NCBI RefSeq assembly: GCF_003315515.1
Contig: NZ_QNRY01000008.1
Location: 1 to 64,000 of the forward strand
DNA from: Brenneria salicis ATCC 15712 = DSM 30166
GTDB lineage: Bacteria > Pseudomonadota > Gammaproteobacteria > Enterobacterales > Enterobacteriaceae
DNA length: 64,000 nucleotides
Direction: 5' to 3'
In this document: positions 1-8,101 of the stretch, one piece after another
Position numbering within the stretch: the first letter of the stretch is position 1
Layout of the letters: every line of letters starts with the position of its first letter
Program-made: the position numbers and the translations under genes
Notes under the pieces: model-generated
What the model was told of the DNA's origin: nothing
Seen by the model: the letters and a program-made list of their open reading frames with translations, nothing else
Database searches by the model: none

Positions 1-1
1 T

Positions 2-115
2 ATCGTGGGATATTACAGCACGATCAGACCACACGACTATAACGGTGGATTACCCCCAAACGAATCGGAAAATCGATTCTGGAAAAACTCTAAACCCGTG
101 GCCAGTTTTAGTTGA
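2..115 (+). pseudogene. IS3-family transposase OrfB, C-terminal end (cut by window edge)
   Basis: An open frame enters from the left edge and ends at TGA 113-115, giving about 37 residues that include GYYSTIRPHDYNGGLPPNES. This matches my memory of the C-terminus of IS3-family OrfB (DDE) transposases, where a YY..RPH..NGGL..P pattern follows the catalytic glutamate. An IS end overlaps the stop codon, as is usual for these elements. Whether the element is intact cannot be told, because the rest lies outside the window. Confidence 0.7.
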
Positions 116-123
116 CCACTACA
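98..123 (+). repeat. Terminal inverted repeat of the left-edge IS3-family element
   Basis: The 26 bases from 98 to 123 match the reverse complement of 43231-43256 at 22 of 26 positions. That second copy lies beside another IS3-type transposase fragment. The outer end reads TGTAGTGGTCAA on the complementary strand, typical of several IS3-family ends. This places the IS boundary near 123. Confidence 0.6.
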
Positions 124-314
124 CAACCTGACCGAGCCATGATGTTTCTTAGCTTACTTAAGGGGCTAATGTATAGTAATAATATCCTTGATGAAAGTCT
201 CTATCTTACCAGAAGAAATTTCAAAAAGTGCATGGAACTAAAACAGGTTTACTAACATATAGAACAGATTGGTATGGTATTTTCAATACAATCATACTGC
301 GTAACGACTCAAAA

Positions 315-357
315 TTGAATGATAAGCAATCAATGTGTACAATATAAGCGTACATAT
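315..357 (+). promoter_or_regulatory. Promoter and operator-like palindrome of the phd-doc pair
   Basis: A -35 like TTGAAT (315-320) is followed after exactly 17 bases by a -10 like TACAAT (338-343). An inverted repeat, ATGTGTAC (333-340) and GTACATAT (350-357), overlaps the -10 and the start region, with 7 of 8 positions paired. Phd-type antitoxins repress their own operons by binding such palindromes, so this is the likely operator. The promoter and palindrome are seen; autoregulation is inferred. Confidence 0.6.
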
Positions 358-370
358 CAGGAGGCACATC

Positions 371-592
371 ATGCGTACATATACCTCAACTCAGGCCCGC
401 GCCAATATTTCAGAAGTACTGGATATCGCCACCCAAGGTGAACCGGTAGAAATCACACGCAGAGACGGTAACTCAGCGGTGGTTATCAGCAAGGCTGAAT
501 TCGAGGCATACCAGAACGCTAAGCTGGATGCAGAGTTTGATGTGATTATGCAGCGTCATGGTCGTACCGTAGAGGCACTCACAAACCGATGA
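371..592 (+). CDS. phd: Phd/YefM-family antitoxin
   Basis: A 73-residue protein starting MRTYTSTQARANISEVLD, preceded by the ribosome-binding site AGGAGG at 359-364. An upstream GTG at 335 is open in frame but has no ribosome-binding site and lies in the promoter, so ATG 371 is chosen. The N-terminal half has the Phd/YefM fold signature (T..ARANISEVLD then a VEITRRDG segment), which binds DNA. The C-terminal tail would bind and block the toxin. Its TGA overlaps the ATG of the next gene (ATGA), the coupled arrangement expected of a toxin-antitoxin pair. It should neutralise Doc and repress the operon. Confidence 0.85.
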   Translation: MRTYTSTQARANISEVLDIATQGEPVEITRRDGNSAVVISKAEFEAYQNAKLDAEFDVIMQRHGRTVEALTNR

Positions 593-981
593 TATGGGTC
601 AGCGCACAGGAGGTTATTGCTTTTCATGATCGTATATTGCAACGGCTTTCCGGCGTTGCTGGCATGCCCGATCCCGGTAGAGCGGAGGCACTCATCTATC
701 GGGTGCAAAACCGTGCACACTATGAAGGCGTTACGGATGTTTTTGAACTGGCCGCTTCTTATTGGGTTGCTATTGCCAGAGGCCACATCTTTAATGATGG
801 CAATAAACGCACTGCGTTTTTTGTTACTATGACTTTTCTCTATCGTAACAGCATCCAGATCCGTGATAACGATAATACGTTGGAAAATTTAACGGTCAAA
901 GCCGCTACGGGAGAGAAGACGGTTGACCAGTTAGCGCAGCATTTACGGGAACTTGTGGATAATTTTGGTTCAACGCGTTAA
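589..981 (+). CDS. doc: Doc-family toxin (Fic fold, death-on-curing)
   Basis: 130 residues, starting at the ATG that overlaps the antitoxin stop. The Fic/Doc core motif is visible as HIFNDGNKRTA near residues 66-76. In phage P1 Doc this motif phosphorylates EF-Tu and stops translation. The length matches Doc (about 126 residues) and nothing in the motif looks damaged, so the toxin is probably functional. The pair sits directly beside an IS end and has no related neighbours, which suggests it arrived as mobile cargo. Activity on EF-Tu is family knowledge, not seen here. Confidence 0.85.
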   Translation: MIWVSAQEVIAFHDRILQRLSGVAGMPDPGRAEALIYRVQNRAHYEGVTDVFELAASYWVAIARGHIFNDGNKRTAFFVTMTFLYRNSIQIRDNDNTLENLTVKAATGEKTVDQLAQHLRELVDNFGSTR

Positions 982-1287
982 GCACCTTCGTTTCCCGTGT
1001 ACGTAAACTCAAAACAGATTAATAAAAACACAATAAAATCAATACCAGCAGACCATCACTTTATATTCATATTCATTCCACTCAAGTCTATCAGATCCTA
1101 TAACGCCTGTTTTTAAGAAAATTTAATCAAAAAAATCGTCCACTCAGTTCGCTTGAAAACCATCAAAAACCACCTGTCAATGTGGGGGAATCGAATCGGG
1201 GAGTATTTAAAGAAACTCCCGCGTTGAAACCCTGTACCTGACGCCAACTTCACGGCGACGCGCCGATTTTCTGCACATAGCCTTCGC
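982..1287. other. Intergenic gap between doc and the exporter operon
   Basis: No gene seen. The region is AT-rich at its left end. A short hairpin with arms GGGAGT (1198-1203) and ACTCCC (1215-1220) lacks a T-run on either strand. A second palindrome, CGGCG-ACG-CGCCG near 1252-1266, could end transcription of either neighbour but is weak. Confidence 0.5.
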
Positions 1288-2502
1288 TCATATTTTTACA
1301 ACCACGCCTTGCGGCAGCGATTTAACTATTTCTACGTTTTGTCGTACAGGAGGCGATTGCAGATCGCGTCGATAAAGGATAGTGGTGCGGCCTTGCTCAT
1401 CCTGCATTATCTCATCAGGTTGCAACACCATCCCCGCGGGATTTGAGAAGGTCGTGACTTTCAGCATGGTTGACATCCCCAAACGAGGTACGGCTTCGCC
1501 TTTACGACAACAATCAATATCGAACGAGACATCATAGGTCGTACCCGCCTGTCCCTCGGTATAATTTGCCAGAGGACTGATGGCGCGCAGTTTGCCAGTC
1601 CATTGAGTATCGGGATAAGCATCATTACTCAAGGTCGCGGACATGCCTGGCCGTAAAGTCTCTACATCAGACTCGTCCACACGCGCCTGTGCGTTAAACC
1701 GCGCTATCCCCACCAGCATCAACAAAGGATCGCCAAGGCTGACTTGTTGCCCTTCCTGAGGAAAAGGCATCTTTTCTTTGCTCCCGTTGCGTACCCCGAT
1801 CACATAACCATCACTCATCGCATACTGTATGCTCTTACTCTGCCTATCGCGCAGTTCCTGAAGTTTTTGCTCCGCATTACGTAACTCAAGCTCCGCCATC
1901 TCCAGATTTTGCGCACCGCCTTGTGCCATTAGCGCAGCCAACGTTTGTTGTGCAGCCTGAAGATCCAGTTTCCGATTTTCCTCTTCCTCTCTTAAGGCCT
2001 CCAGTTCCATACGCGGAATAATGCCGGCATCAAACAACGGCTTCGCTTCCTTAACTTTTTGTGTTGCGCTTCTGGCGCTAATTTCCGCACTTTGCAAAGA
2101 CCGACGGGCCGAAGTGACTTCCGTACTGTCTGACCAGTATTGTACCCGTTGCAGTTCCTGACGAGCTTTCAACCACTGGGCTTGTGCGTCTCTGAAAGGT
2201 ATTTGTTGCGAAACGGTACTCAATTCCAATAGCACATCGCCTTTTTTCACCGGATCGCCTTCTCGCACCGCTACTCGCGAGATGTGGCTTTCAAAAGGCG
2301 CGTTAACCGGATATTGCTCCTGCGCTTGCAATCGGGCCATCAATATCAGGCGGCTTTCCACAGGCGTTAGTTTCACATAACGCCAGACCGGTTCAGGGTT
2401 GATCGGCTCGTCAGAGGATGACAACCGCCAGCCAATAAGGGCCAGTATCATTGCCAATAGCGCGCACCACAGCATTCGACAGCGGAGAAAATTAAAAACC
2501 AT
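1288..2502 (-). CDS. Periplasmic adaptor (HlyD/MacA-like membrane fusion protein) of an ABC exporter
   Basis: 404 residues. One membrane anchor lies near residues 8-25. A lipoyl-like half (VNAPFESHISRVAVREGD and VKKGDVLLELS) surrounds a long alpha-helical coiled-coil hairpin at about residues 105-225, rich in Glu, Gln, Leu and Ala. Beta-barrel and membrane-proximal domains follow. This is the architecture of adaptors that join an inner-membrane ABC transporter to a TolC-type channel. It is the last gene of the operon; its start overlaps the end of the channel gene by 11 bases and has GGAG upstream. The cargo is unknown. Confidence 0.8.
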   Translation of the reverse strand: MVFNFLRCRMLWCALLAMILALIGWRLSSSDEPINPEPVWRYVKLTPVESRLILMARLQAQEQYPVNAPFESHISRVAVREGDPVKKGDVLLELSTVSQQIPFRDAQAQWLKARQELQRVQYWSDSTEVTSARRSLQSAEISARSATQKVKEAKPLFDAGIIPRMELEALREEEENRKLDLQAAQQTLAALMAQGGAQNLEMAELELRNAEQKLQELRDRQSKSIQYAMSDGYVIGVRNGSKEKMPFPQEGQQVSLGDPLLMLVGIARFNAQARVDESDVETLRPGMSATLSNDAYPDTQWTGKLRAISPLANYTEGQAGTTYDVSFDIDCCRKGEAVPRLGMSTMLKVTTFSNPAGMVLQPDEIMQDEQGRTTILYRRDLQSPPVRQNVEIVKSLPQGVVVKI

Positions 2503-3925
2503 TCACTTCCACTCCCCAACGGCTGAGCGTATAGCCTATCAACATATCCAGATTCGCTTGCACATTCAGATAATCTACCTGCGCATTAAGCCGCGCATTC
2601 TGAGAGAAACGCAGATCATTTTGATAACTCAGCACTTGAAAGTTGGAAGAGCGTCCAGCGGCTAATTTGGTCTGCTCAGCCTGAAGTTTTTTTTCCGACA
2701 GACGGGTGAGACGATCGGCAATGACATATTGCTGCCAGCTATTATTCAGCATATCAATCTGCTGGGTCACCGCCTCTTCAAGTTGTTGACGGGTATCAGC
2801 CATGTCCAACCGCTGATTTTTCTGTGCTATCTCGGCGCGCAGTTCTTCCTTACGCGCGCGCCTATCATTAAAAGGAATGGATACATTCAGCCCTACATAG
2901 CGTTGCCAACGACTATTGTCCTGCATATCGTTGCCTCTTATATCATTACGCTCGGCGCCTGCCACCAGATCGACATCCCAGCGGCGCTGATTCTGCGCTT
3001 GAATTAGGTAAAATTTCTGTTTTTGCGATGCCAATTGCTGAATGAGATAATCCGGCTGTGTCTGTAAAGCTTTTTCCACTGCCCAGTCGGTTTTCAGCGC
3101 GATTTTTTTTATCTCAAGATTTTTGCTGGCGCTTAATGGCGTGCGGTTATCAATCCCCAGCAGACCGCACAACGTCAGGCGGCTGGCATTCAGTTCATTC
3201 TCTTCCTGCGCGATCCTTAATTGCTGCTCGGCCATATCCGCATCACTTTGCAATTGCTCCAGCGACGCGACCCGCCCACAAGTGATGAGTTTAGCGACGA
3301 CGTCTCGCTGCGCGTTGGCGCGATGCAGCGCTTGTTGCGATAACGCAAACTGCTGTTGCGCTTTGAGTAAGCGATGATACGCCAGAATGATAGCCGTGAT
3401 GGTTTCAGCAACCTGCTGCTGATAGCGCAATTGTCCCATCCGCTCGTCAATCTCCGCCAGACGCAGCGCGACAGTATTCACATCTGTACCAGCATCGCGC
3501 AGTAAAGGCTGAACCAGCGCAAAGGTGACATTCCCCCCCTGCTGACGTGGGGACATATCCTGCTCCTCCCGGCGATAAGACCAGTCCAGCGTCAATTGGG
3601 TGCCTAAAGGCGAGAGCAGACTCGCCGAAAAGCCTGATGAACGCTGATGACTATTGAGATTTCCGCTCATACTGCGCAGGTACTTACTATTGAAGACCAA
3701 TTGGGGACGAAAGCCATCGTGCGCTACCCGCAGGTCAAATTTATCGTTCAAACGCAGGAGCGCCTGACTTTTAATCGCGTTGCTGTTACGCATCCCCAGC
3801 GCCACAGCCTCTGGCAGCGTGATCGTTATGCTTTGATGTGATCTTTTTTCTGAAATATCAAACGAATAGGATTTCATACTTATCAGCATGAAACAGAGCA
3901 GCAACAGACTCCATTGATTAAACAT
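2492..3925 (-). CDS. TolC-family outer-membrane efflux channel
   Basis: About 477 residues with an N-terminal signal sequence (MFNQWSLLLLCFMLISM). Two TolC-like halves show repeated ITLPEAVALGMRNS-type and long helical Gln/Ala/Glu-rich stretches. A GTG three bases upstream could also start translation; ATG 3925 is chosen. The start overlaps the permease stop codon by 8 bases, and the end overlaps the adaptor gene, so the three are translated as one unit. A dedicated channel gene is unusual for MacAB systems, which normally borrow the genomic TolC. Confidence 0.8.
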   Translation of the reverse strand: MFNQWSLLLLCFMLISMKSYSFDISEKRSHQSITITLPEAVALGMRNSNAIKSQALLRLNDKFDLRVAHDGFRPQLVFNSKYLRSMSGNLNSHQRSSGFSASLLSPLGTQLTLDWSYRREEQDMSPRQQGGNVTFALVQPLLRDAGTDVNTVALRLAEIDERMGQLRYQQQVAETITAIILAYHRLLKAQQQFALSQQALHRANAQRDVVAKLITCGRVASLEQLQSDADMAEQQLRIAQEENELNASRLTLCGLLGIDNRTPLSASKNLEIKKIALKTDWAVEKALQTQPDYLIQQLASQKQKFYLIQAQNQRRWDVDLVAGAERNDIRGNDMQDNSRWQRYVGLNVSIPFNDRRARKEELRAEIAQKNQRLDMADTRQQLEEAVTQQIDMLNNSWQQYVIADRLTRLSEKKLQAEQTKLAAGRSSNFQVLSYQNDLRFSQNARLNAQVDYLNVQANLDMLIGYTLSRWGVEVNGF

Positions 3926-5084
3926 CACGCAGCGCCTCCGCAGGTGAAAGGCGTGCGGCCGCCAAAGAAGGCTTTAACCCAAAAAACACGGCCAGCGTTA
4001 AGGCACTCCCCATCGCCAGCGGCAGAACCCACAGGTCGATCACCAGAGGCCAGTCTGCATAACGCGCATAGATCCCGGAGAATGCCAAACCGATCAGGCT
4101 GCCCAGCAGAGAACCCGGCAGGGAGAGGAGCAACGCTTCCAAAAGAAACAATATGCCTATCTCTTGCGACGTGGCCCCCAGAGCCTGACGCAAACCAATT
4201 TCATGACGTCGTTCCGCGACGCTCATCACCATAACGTTCATGACGCCGATCCCGCCCATCAGCAATGCTATCGCTGCAAGGGCGCTCAACAAGTAACGGA
4301 ATGTTCGCGTTTGCTGCTCAATGCCATCAAGCAACTGTTGCTGTAACATCAAATGGATATTCCGCCCTGGCAAGTTATTCTCCAACCAACCGCGTACTGG
4401 TGTTTCCAGTAATGCAATTCGCTGACGAGAATAAGCTTGTATCAGCAACATATCCGGCTCTGTGAACGGTGCGATTTTCTTAATTGTCGTCAGCGGCACC
4501 AACGCCATATCATCGATTAACATGCCGCCAGGCGTCATAGAGACGCTTGGATGCAAAGTACCGATAACATCAAACGCATAATGATTAAGTTGCAGATGCT
4601 TTACGGAAAGGGTAAGTCGCTGAGCCAGACTTGCACCAAGTACGGCATAGTTTGCGCGGCTATCAAATTTTGACAACGTGCGTCCCCACGCAGGATTTAA
4701 ATGTAGTAAGTCAAAAAAATCCGGAGTAGTAGCGATAATCGGAATCGAGAGTACCTTGCCGTTTTTTGTTAACTGAATCTCCCAACGCGCAACGGGGATC
4801 ACCCGTCGGATCTCAGGAAACCGGGATCGCAATGACGAAAAATCCAAATTTATGGGAAGTGCCGACGAGCTATCCGCGCTTCTCGCACCGATGTCCGCCA
4901 CCATCATATCGCCGCCCAAGGTATCAAAGGCACTTAACGCATTTTGTTGCGCGCTTTTTCCTAATATAAGCAAAGTGACGACAAGCGCGCTGCCCACCCC
5001 GATACCCAAGACCGCCAGCGTAGCGCGCTGACGAAACGCGTATAGATTTCGGCATGCTTCGATTAACTGTTGAAATCGCGTCAT
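3918..5084 (-). CDS. MacB/FtsX-type ABC exporter permease
   Basis: 388 residues: an N-terminal membrane helix at about 22-45, a large periplasmic domain (MacB_PCD-like) to about residue 260, then three C-terminal helices (about 265-290, 310-340 and 350-372). GGIGVMNVMVMSVAERRHEI and EIGLRQALGA are characteristic of the FtsX/MacB superfamily. These proteins act as mechanotransmission exporters that drive substrates from the periplasm through a TolC-type channel. The ATPase is a separate gene seven bases upstream, whereas E. coli MacB fuses the two. Confidence 0.85.
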   Translation of the reverse strand: MTRFQQLIEACRNLYAFRQRATLAVLGIGVGSALVVTLLILGKSAQQNALSAFDTLGGDMMVADIGARSADSSSALPINLDFSSLRSRFPEIRRVIPVARWEIQLTKNGKVLSIPIIATTPDFFDLLHLNPAWGRTLSKFDSRANYAVLGASLAQRLTLSVKHLQLNHYAFDVIGTLHPSVSMTPGGMLIDDMALVPLTTIKKIAPFTEPDMLLIQAYSRQRIALLETPVRGWLENNLPGRNIHLMLQQQLLDGIEQQTRTFRYLLSALAAIALLMGGIGVMNVMVMSVAERRHEIGLRQALGATSQEIGILFLLEALLLSLPGSLLGSLIGLAFSGIYARYADWPLVIDLWVLPLAMGSALTLAVFFGLKPSLAAARLSPAEALRDV

Positions 5085-5090
5085 TCGTTT

Positions 5091-5750
5091 TTACCGCGCC
5101 TCAATGAGCTTTCCGCCATGCATATGCCACCGCTGATGCAGACATTCGGCCAGATGTTCGTCATGCGTCACCATCACCATGGTTAACCCCTTCCGGCAGT
5201 TCAATTCCAGCAAAAGAGATATAATGTCGCGCGCGGTATTCGTATCAAGATTGCCCGTTGGCTCATCGGCAAGCAGCAAAGATGGCGCTCCCACCAACGC
5301 ACGGGCGATAGCCACCCGCTGTCGTTGTCCGCCGGACAACATGGACGGATAGGCGTGCAGCCAGGGCGTCATACCCAGGGATTCAAGAACGGCAGCGGCC
5401 CGGCGACGGGACACTGCCAATGGCATAGCTCGATATAACAGCGGCAAGACCACGTTATCTAATGCATTCAGTCGCGGTAGCAGATGGAAATGCTGAAAAA
5501 CAAACCCCAGTTTACGGTTACGTAATTCGGCGCGCTGATGCGATGTACAAGACATCATATTCTCGCCATCCAAACAGTACTCTCCGGCTATTAACGGCTC
5601 CAGCAATCCGAGAATACTGAGTAGCGTACTTTTACCGCTGCCAGAGGCACCTAAAATAGCGCAGGTTTCTCCAGACGCCACACGCAATGAAAGATTATTC
5701 AGTACGTTCACGTCACCATAACCATGGCGAATGTCATTAAGCTCAACCAT
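5091..5750 (-). CDS. ABC exporter ATPase (MacB/LolD-type)
   Basis: 219 residues, a single nucleotide-binding domain. The Walker A (GASGSGKST), Q-loop (FQHFHLL), signature (LSGGQRQRVAIARAL), Walker B (LLLADEPTGNLD) and switch histidine (VTHD) are all present. Together with the next three genes it forms a complete ATPase-permease-channel-adaptor exporter. The subgroup also includes LolD and FtsE, but the MacB-type permease and the adaptor point to export rather than lipoprotein sorting. Confidence 0.9.
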   Translation of the reverse strand: MVELNDIRHGYGDVNVLNNLSLRVASGETCAILGASGSGKSTLLSILGLLEPLIAGEYCLDGENMMSCTSHQRAELRNRKLGFVFQHFHLLPRLNALDNVVLPLLYRAMPLAVSRRRAAAVLESLGMTPWLHAYPSMLSGGQRQRVAIARALVGAPSLLLADEPTGNLDTNTARDIISLLLELNCRKGLTMVMVTHDEHLAECLHQRWHMHGGKLIEAR

Positions 5751-5823
5751 TAATCCGGGCCTTCAACGAATAATTAAATGTTAATAGGTGGATAATCTGC
5801 TGCGATAAGATTTCGCTTGCTAT

Positions 5824-6207
5824 CTAACAGGTCTTTTTCCTAACCATCGAAATGCTTCCGATGACAGGCGACGTAATTTCATAACAATGATTACGGCCCA
5901 GCGGCAACGTTAAAAAGGAAGCCCTTTGAGCGGGTGATGGATCGATCCAGATATGCAGCCAACCACCGTCTCCACCATCGGTATAATTCCAGCGCAGTGA
6001 AGATCCCGGCTTTTTACCTTTTTCTTGCCAGTGATAAACTCTATTGCCTTTTCCATCATAAAGATCGGCATAGACCGAGTATTTGTACCTCGCTTCTTTT
6101 GATGATGTCACGTAAATATACTGTCGCGACGCAGCACTGGCGCCGACACTTAGCAATATCGCCCCAACTCCAATCATTGCGCTCAATAAACGTAACTTAG
6201 CACTCAT
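5824..6207 (-). CDS. Small secreted protein of unknown function, upstream of the exporter operon
   Basis: 127 residues with a clear Sec signal peptide (hydrophobic stretch about 7-23, likely cleaved after ASA near residue 26) and AAGGA upstream of the ATG. The mature part is about 100 residues, rich in Tyr and Trp, with two cysteines (NHCYE and the final KKTC) that could form one disulfide. I do not recognise the family. It lies 73 bases upstream of the ATPase on the same strand and may share its transcript, which makes it a candidate substrate or accessory factor. This link is only positional. Confidence 0.65.
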   Translation of the reverse strand: MSAKLRLLSAMIGVGAILLSVGASAASRQYIYVTSSKEARYKYSVYADLYDGKGNRVYHWQEKGKKPGSSLRWNYTDGGDGGWLHIWIDPSPAQRASFLTLPLGRNHCYEITSPVIGSISMVRKKTC

Positions 6208-6522
6208 AAATAAGTCCTTGTGTAAACTGATAACAGTAAAAATTACCTTTCTGGCTGAAATAACCAGCCAGTTCTATGTAGGAAAAATAGAAGAGAAGTT
6301 CCTTCGTATTCTATTTAAAAGAGGAGCGAATATTTGATTATCTTACATGGCATTTATGCCACTCGATAAATGTCTATAAAAATCATAAAAATAACTCAAC
6401 AACAATTTTAAAAATTAGAACCATCTTTTATAAAAAATAACAAAATTCGCCCATAACGAACCAATTATAAAAAAATTATTCCAAGTTAAAATTAATTGGA
6501 AATATAATAAATTTATAACACA
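6208..6522. other. AT-rich intergenic region
   Basis: About 315 bases, strongly AT-rich, with no convincing gene. It probably holds the promoter of the secreted-protein/exporter operon, but I could not fix -35 and -10 elements with confidence. Confidence 0.4.
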
Positions 6523-6819
6523 TTAACGCTCATTATTCATCCAGAAGAAATTCCATTTGCAAGATGCCATTTCAAAAGCGTTATGTAAAAAATCGGCAAA
6601 TCCATTATCCATGAAAGATGAAAAAAATGTATGGGACTTCTGAGTCCAATGTTGAGGTTGCCGATTATTATTGCTTTCATTATCGCCATATCGAAGGGGG
6701 ATTATGTATTTGAATGACACCGCCCCGCCTATGTAGTGGTAGTCTGTACATAAGCAGATAGTCGCAAAGTCATCAGTAAGGAAGACCTGTTTTAAGGGTT
6801 TACAGATCAGCTTATTCAT
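6523..6819 (-). CDS. Doubtful 98-residue ORF, unknown
   Basis: An open frame of 98 codons with an ATG at 6819. It has no good ribosome-binding site. The translation is unusually rich in Phe, Asn, His and Cys, and I recognise no family. Base composition is more balanced than in the flanking gap, which slightly favours a real or decayed gene. It could equally be chance in AT-rich DNA divergent from glpM. Confidence 0.25.
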   Translation of the reverse strand: MNKLICKPLKQVFLTDDFATICLCTDYHYIGGAVSFKYIIPLRYGDNESNNNRQPQHWTQKSHTFFSSFMDNGFADFLHNAFEMASCKWNFFWMNNER

Positions 6820-6858
6820 GTTGGGATATCGCCAGAAGAATCATATCAGGGGAACGAA

Positions 6859-7194
6859 ATGGGCTTGGTTTTTAAAGCGGTGATAGGCGCGGTTGTGGTT
6901 TTGCTCATCGGGTATTTATCAAAGACAAAGAATTACTATATTGCCGGGCTGGTTCCGCTCTTCCCTACATTTGCCCTCATTGCCCACTACATTGTTGCGA
7001 CTGAGCGTAATGTCGCAGCATTGCGCACCACGATATTGTTCGGTATGTGGGCCATCATTCCTTATTTTGCCTACCCTGCGTCTCTCTGGTATTTAAGTGG
7101 CGTGACCAAATTATCCTATTCATTGGCCGGCGCTCTGGCTTGCTGGTGTATCACCGCATTGGCCTTAATCGTTATCTGGGGGCGCTGGCACTAA
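6859..7194 (+). CDS. glpM: GlpM family membrane protein
   Basis: 111 residues and almost entirely hydrophobic, with four predicted membrane helices (about 4-22, 27-47, 57-80 and 85-108). It closely resembles enterobacterial GlpM in length and in the N-terminal FKAVIGAVVVLLIGYLSKTKNYYIAGLVP-type region, as I recall it. GlpM was linked to alginate production and glycerol metabolism in Pseudomonas; its biochemical role is not established. It has AGGGGAACGA just upstream and is followed by a small hairpin. Confidence 0.75.
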   Translation: MGLVFKAVIGAVVVLLIGYLSKTKNYYIAGLVPLFPTFALIAHYIVATERNVAALRTTILFGMWAIIPYFAYPASLWYLSGVTKLSYSLAGALACWCITALALIVIWGRWH

Positions 7195-7208
7195 GCGGGG
7201 GAAGATAC

Positions 7209-7224
7209 ATCCCCTTTTGGGGAT
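7209..7224 (+). terminator. Weak hairpin after glpM
   Basis: ATCCCC (7209-7214), loop TTTT, GGGGAT (7219-7224), with a T-rich stretch several bases later. It is a plausible but weak terminator for glpM. Confidence 0.4.
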
Positions 7225-7366
7225 CATTCAGTTATTTTTCATCATTTCATTTCTGTTTGAAAATGACAGGTAATCTCATCAGGAAATCATCGTTAGACTT
7301 AGGCATAAGCATGAGTATATACTTTGTCATCACAAGGATGTTGAACCTTCGAATAGAGGTTATTAT

Positions 7367-8101
7367 ATGTCTTTATTATTTTCCAACAATGAAATTATAA
7401 GCAGGGTAACAAAAAAGTTTTTTGAGGAAAACCTGAAGCCTTATAAAGGCATAAGGTTTTCCTATATGATTATGAATAAGAAAAACCCCTCCGAGGTGAT
7501 AATAACCACCAACTACCCAGATGAATGGGTGAACATATACAAAGAAAATAATTATCAGCAAATTGACCCTGTCGTTTTTGCCGCCTTTAATAAAATAGCC
7601 CCTTTTTCTTGGGAAGAAAGTCTGATTTTGAATACAAAGATACAACTCTCAAAAATATTTAATTTATCGAAAAAATATAATATCACTCACGGATATACCT
7701 TTGTTCTTCATGATAACAGTAATAATCTGGTGACATTATCCATAATTATGAATGGACCAGACGTTGAGAATATGAAAGATACTATTGAAAACGAGAAAGA
7801 TACATTGCAAATGTTGCTTATCACTGCTTATGAAAAAACCATATCTCTTTGTGAAGAAATAGCTCAGAATAATGAAGAGAAAACATTAAATGATAAAATA
7901 ATGTTTTCTCCACGAGAGAATGATATTTTATACTGGGCCAGTATGGGTAAGACCTACCAGGAGGTAGCGCTGATTCTGGGCATTAAAACCAGCACAGTAA
8001 AATTTCATATCGGCAATGTTATAAAAAAACTCGGTGTGTTAAACGCCAAACATGCTATACGGCTTGGTGTAGAACTCCATCTTATCAAGCCAGTACATTA
8101 G
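7367..8101 (+). CDS. expR: LuxR-family AHL-responsive regulator (ExpR/CarR/EsaR type)
   Basis: 244 residues. The N-terminal autoinducer-binding domain has the usual ligand residues W54, Y58, D67 and P68 and a later W in PFSWEE. The C-terminal LuxR helix-turn-helix begins at FSPRENDILYW and includes TSTVKFHIGNVIKKLGV. GAGGT precedes the ATG. In Pectobacterium and Pantoea such proteins often bind DNA without ligand and are released by AHL, controlling pectinases, exopolysaccharide or antibiotic genes. It converges on expI and the two genes overlap by 17 bases at their 3' ends. The ExpR name rests on family and context; paralogous VirR or CarR cannot be excluded. Confidence 0.9.
   Translation: MSLLFSNNEIISRVTKKFFEENLKPYKGIRFSYMIMNKKNPSEVIITTNYPDEWVNIYKENNYQQIDPVVFAAFNKIAPFSWEESLILNTKIQLSKIFNLSKKYNITHGYTFVLHDNSNNLVTLSIIMNGPDVENMKDTIENEKDTLQMLLITAYEKTISLCEEIAQNNEEKTLNDKIMFSPRENDILYWASMGKTYQEVALILGIKTSTVKFHIGNVIKKLGVLNAKHAIRLGVELHLIKPVH

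Noticed and set aside
1198-1220. Hairpin GGGAGT/ACTCCC in the doc-exporter gap as a terminator
   Set aside because: Only six pairs, a long loop and no T-run on either strand.
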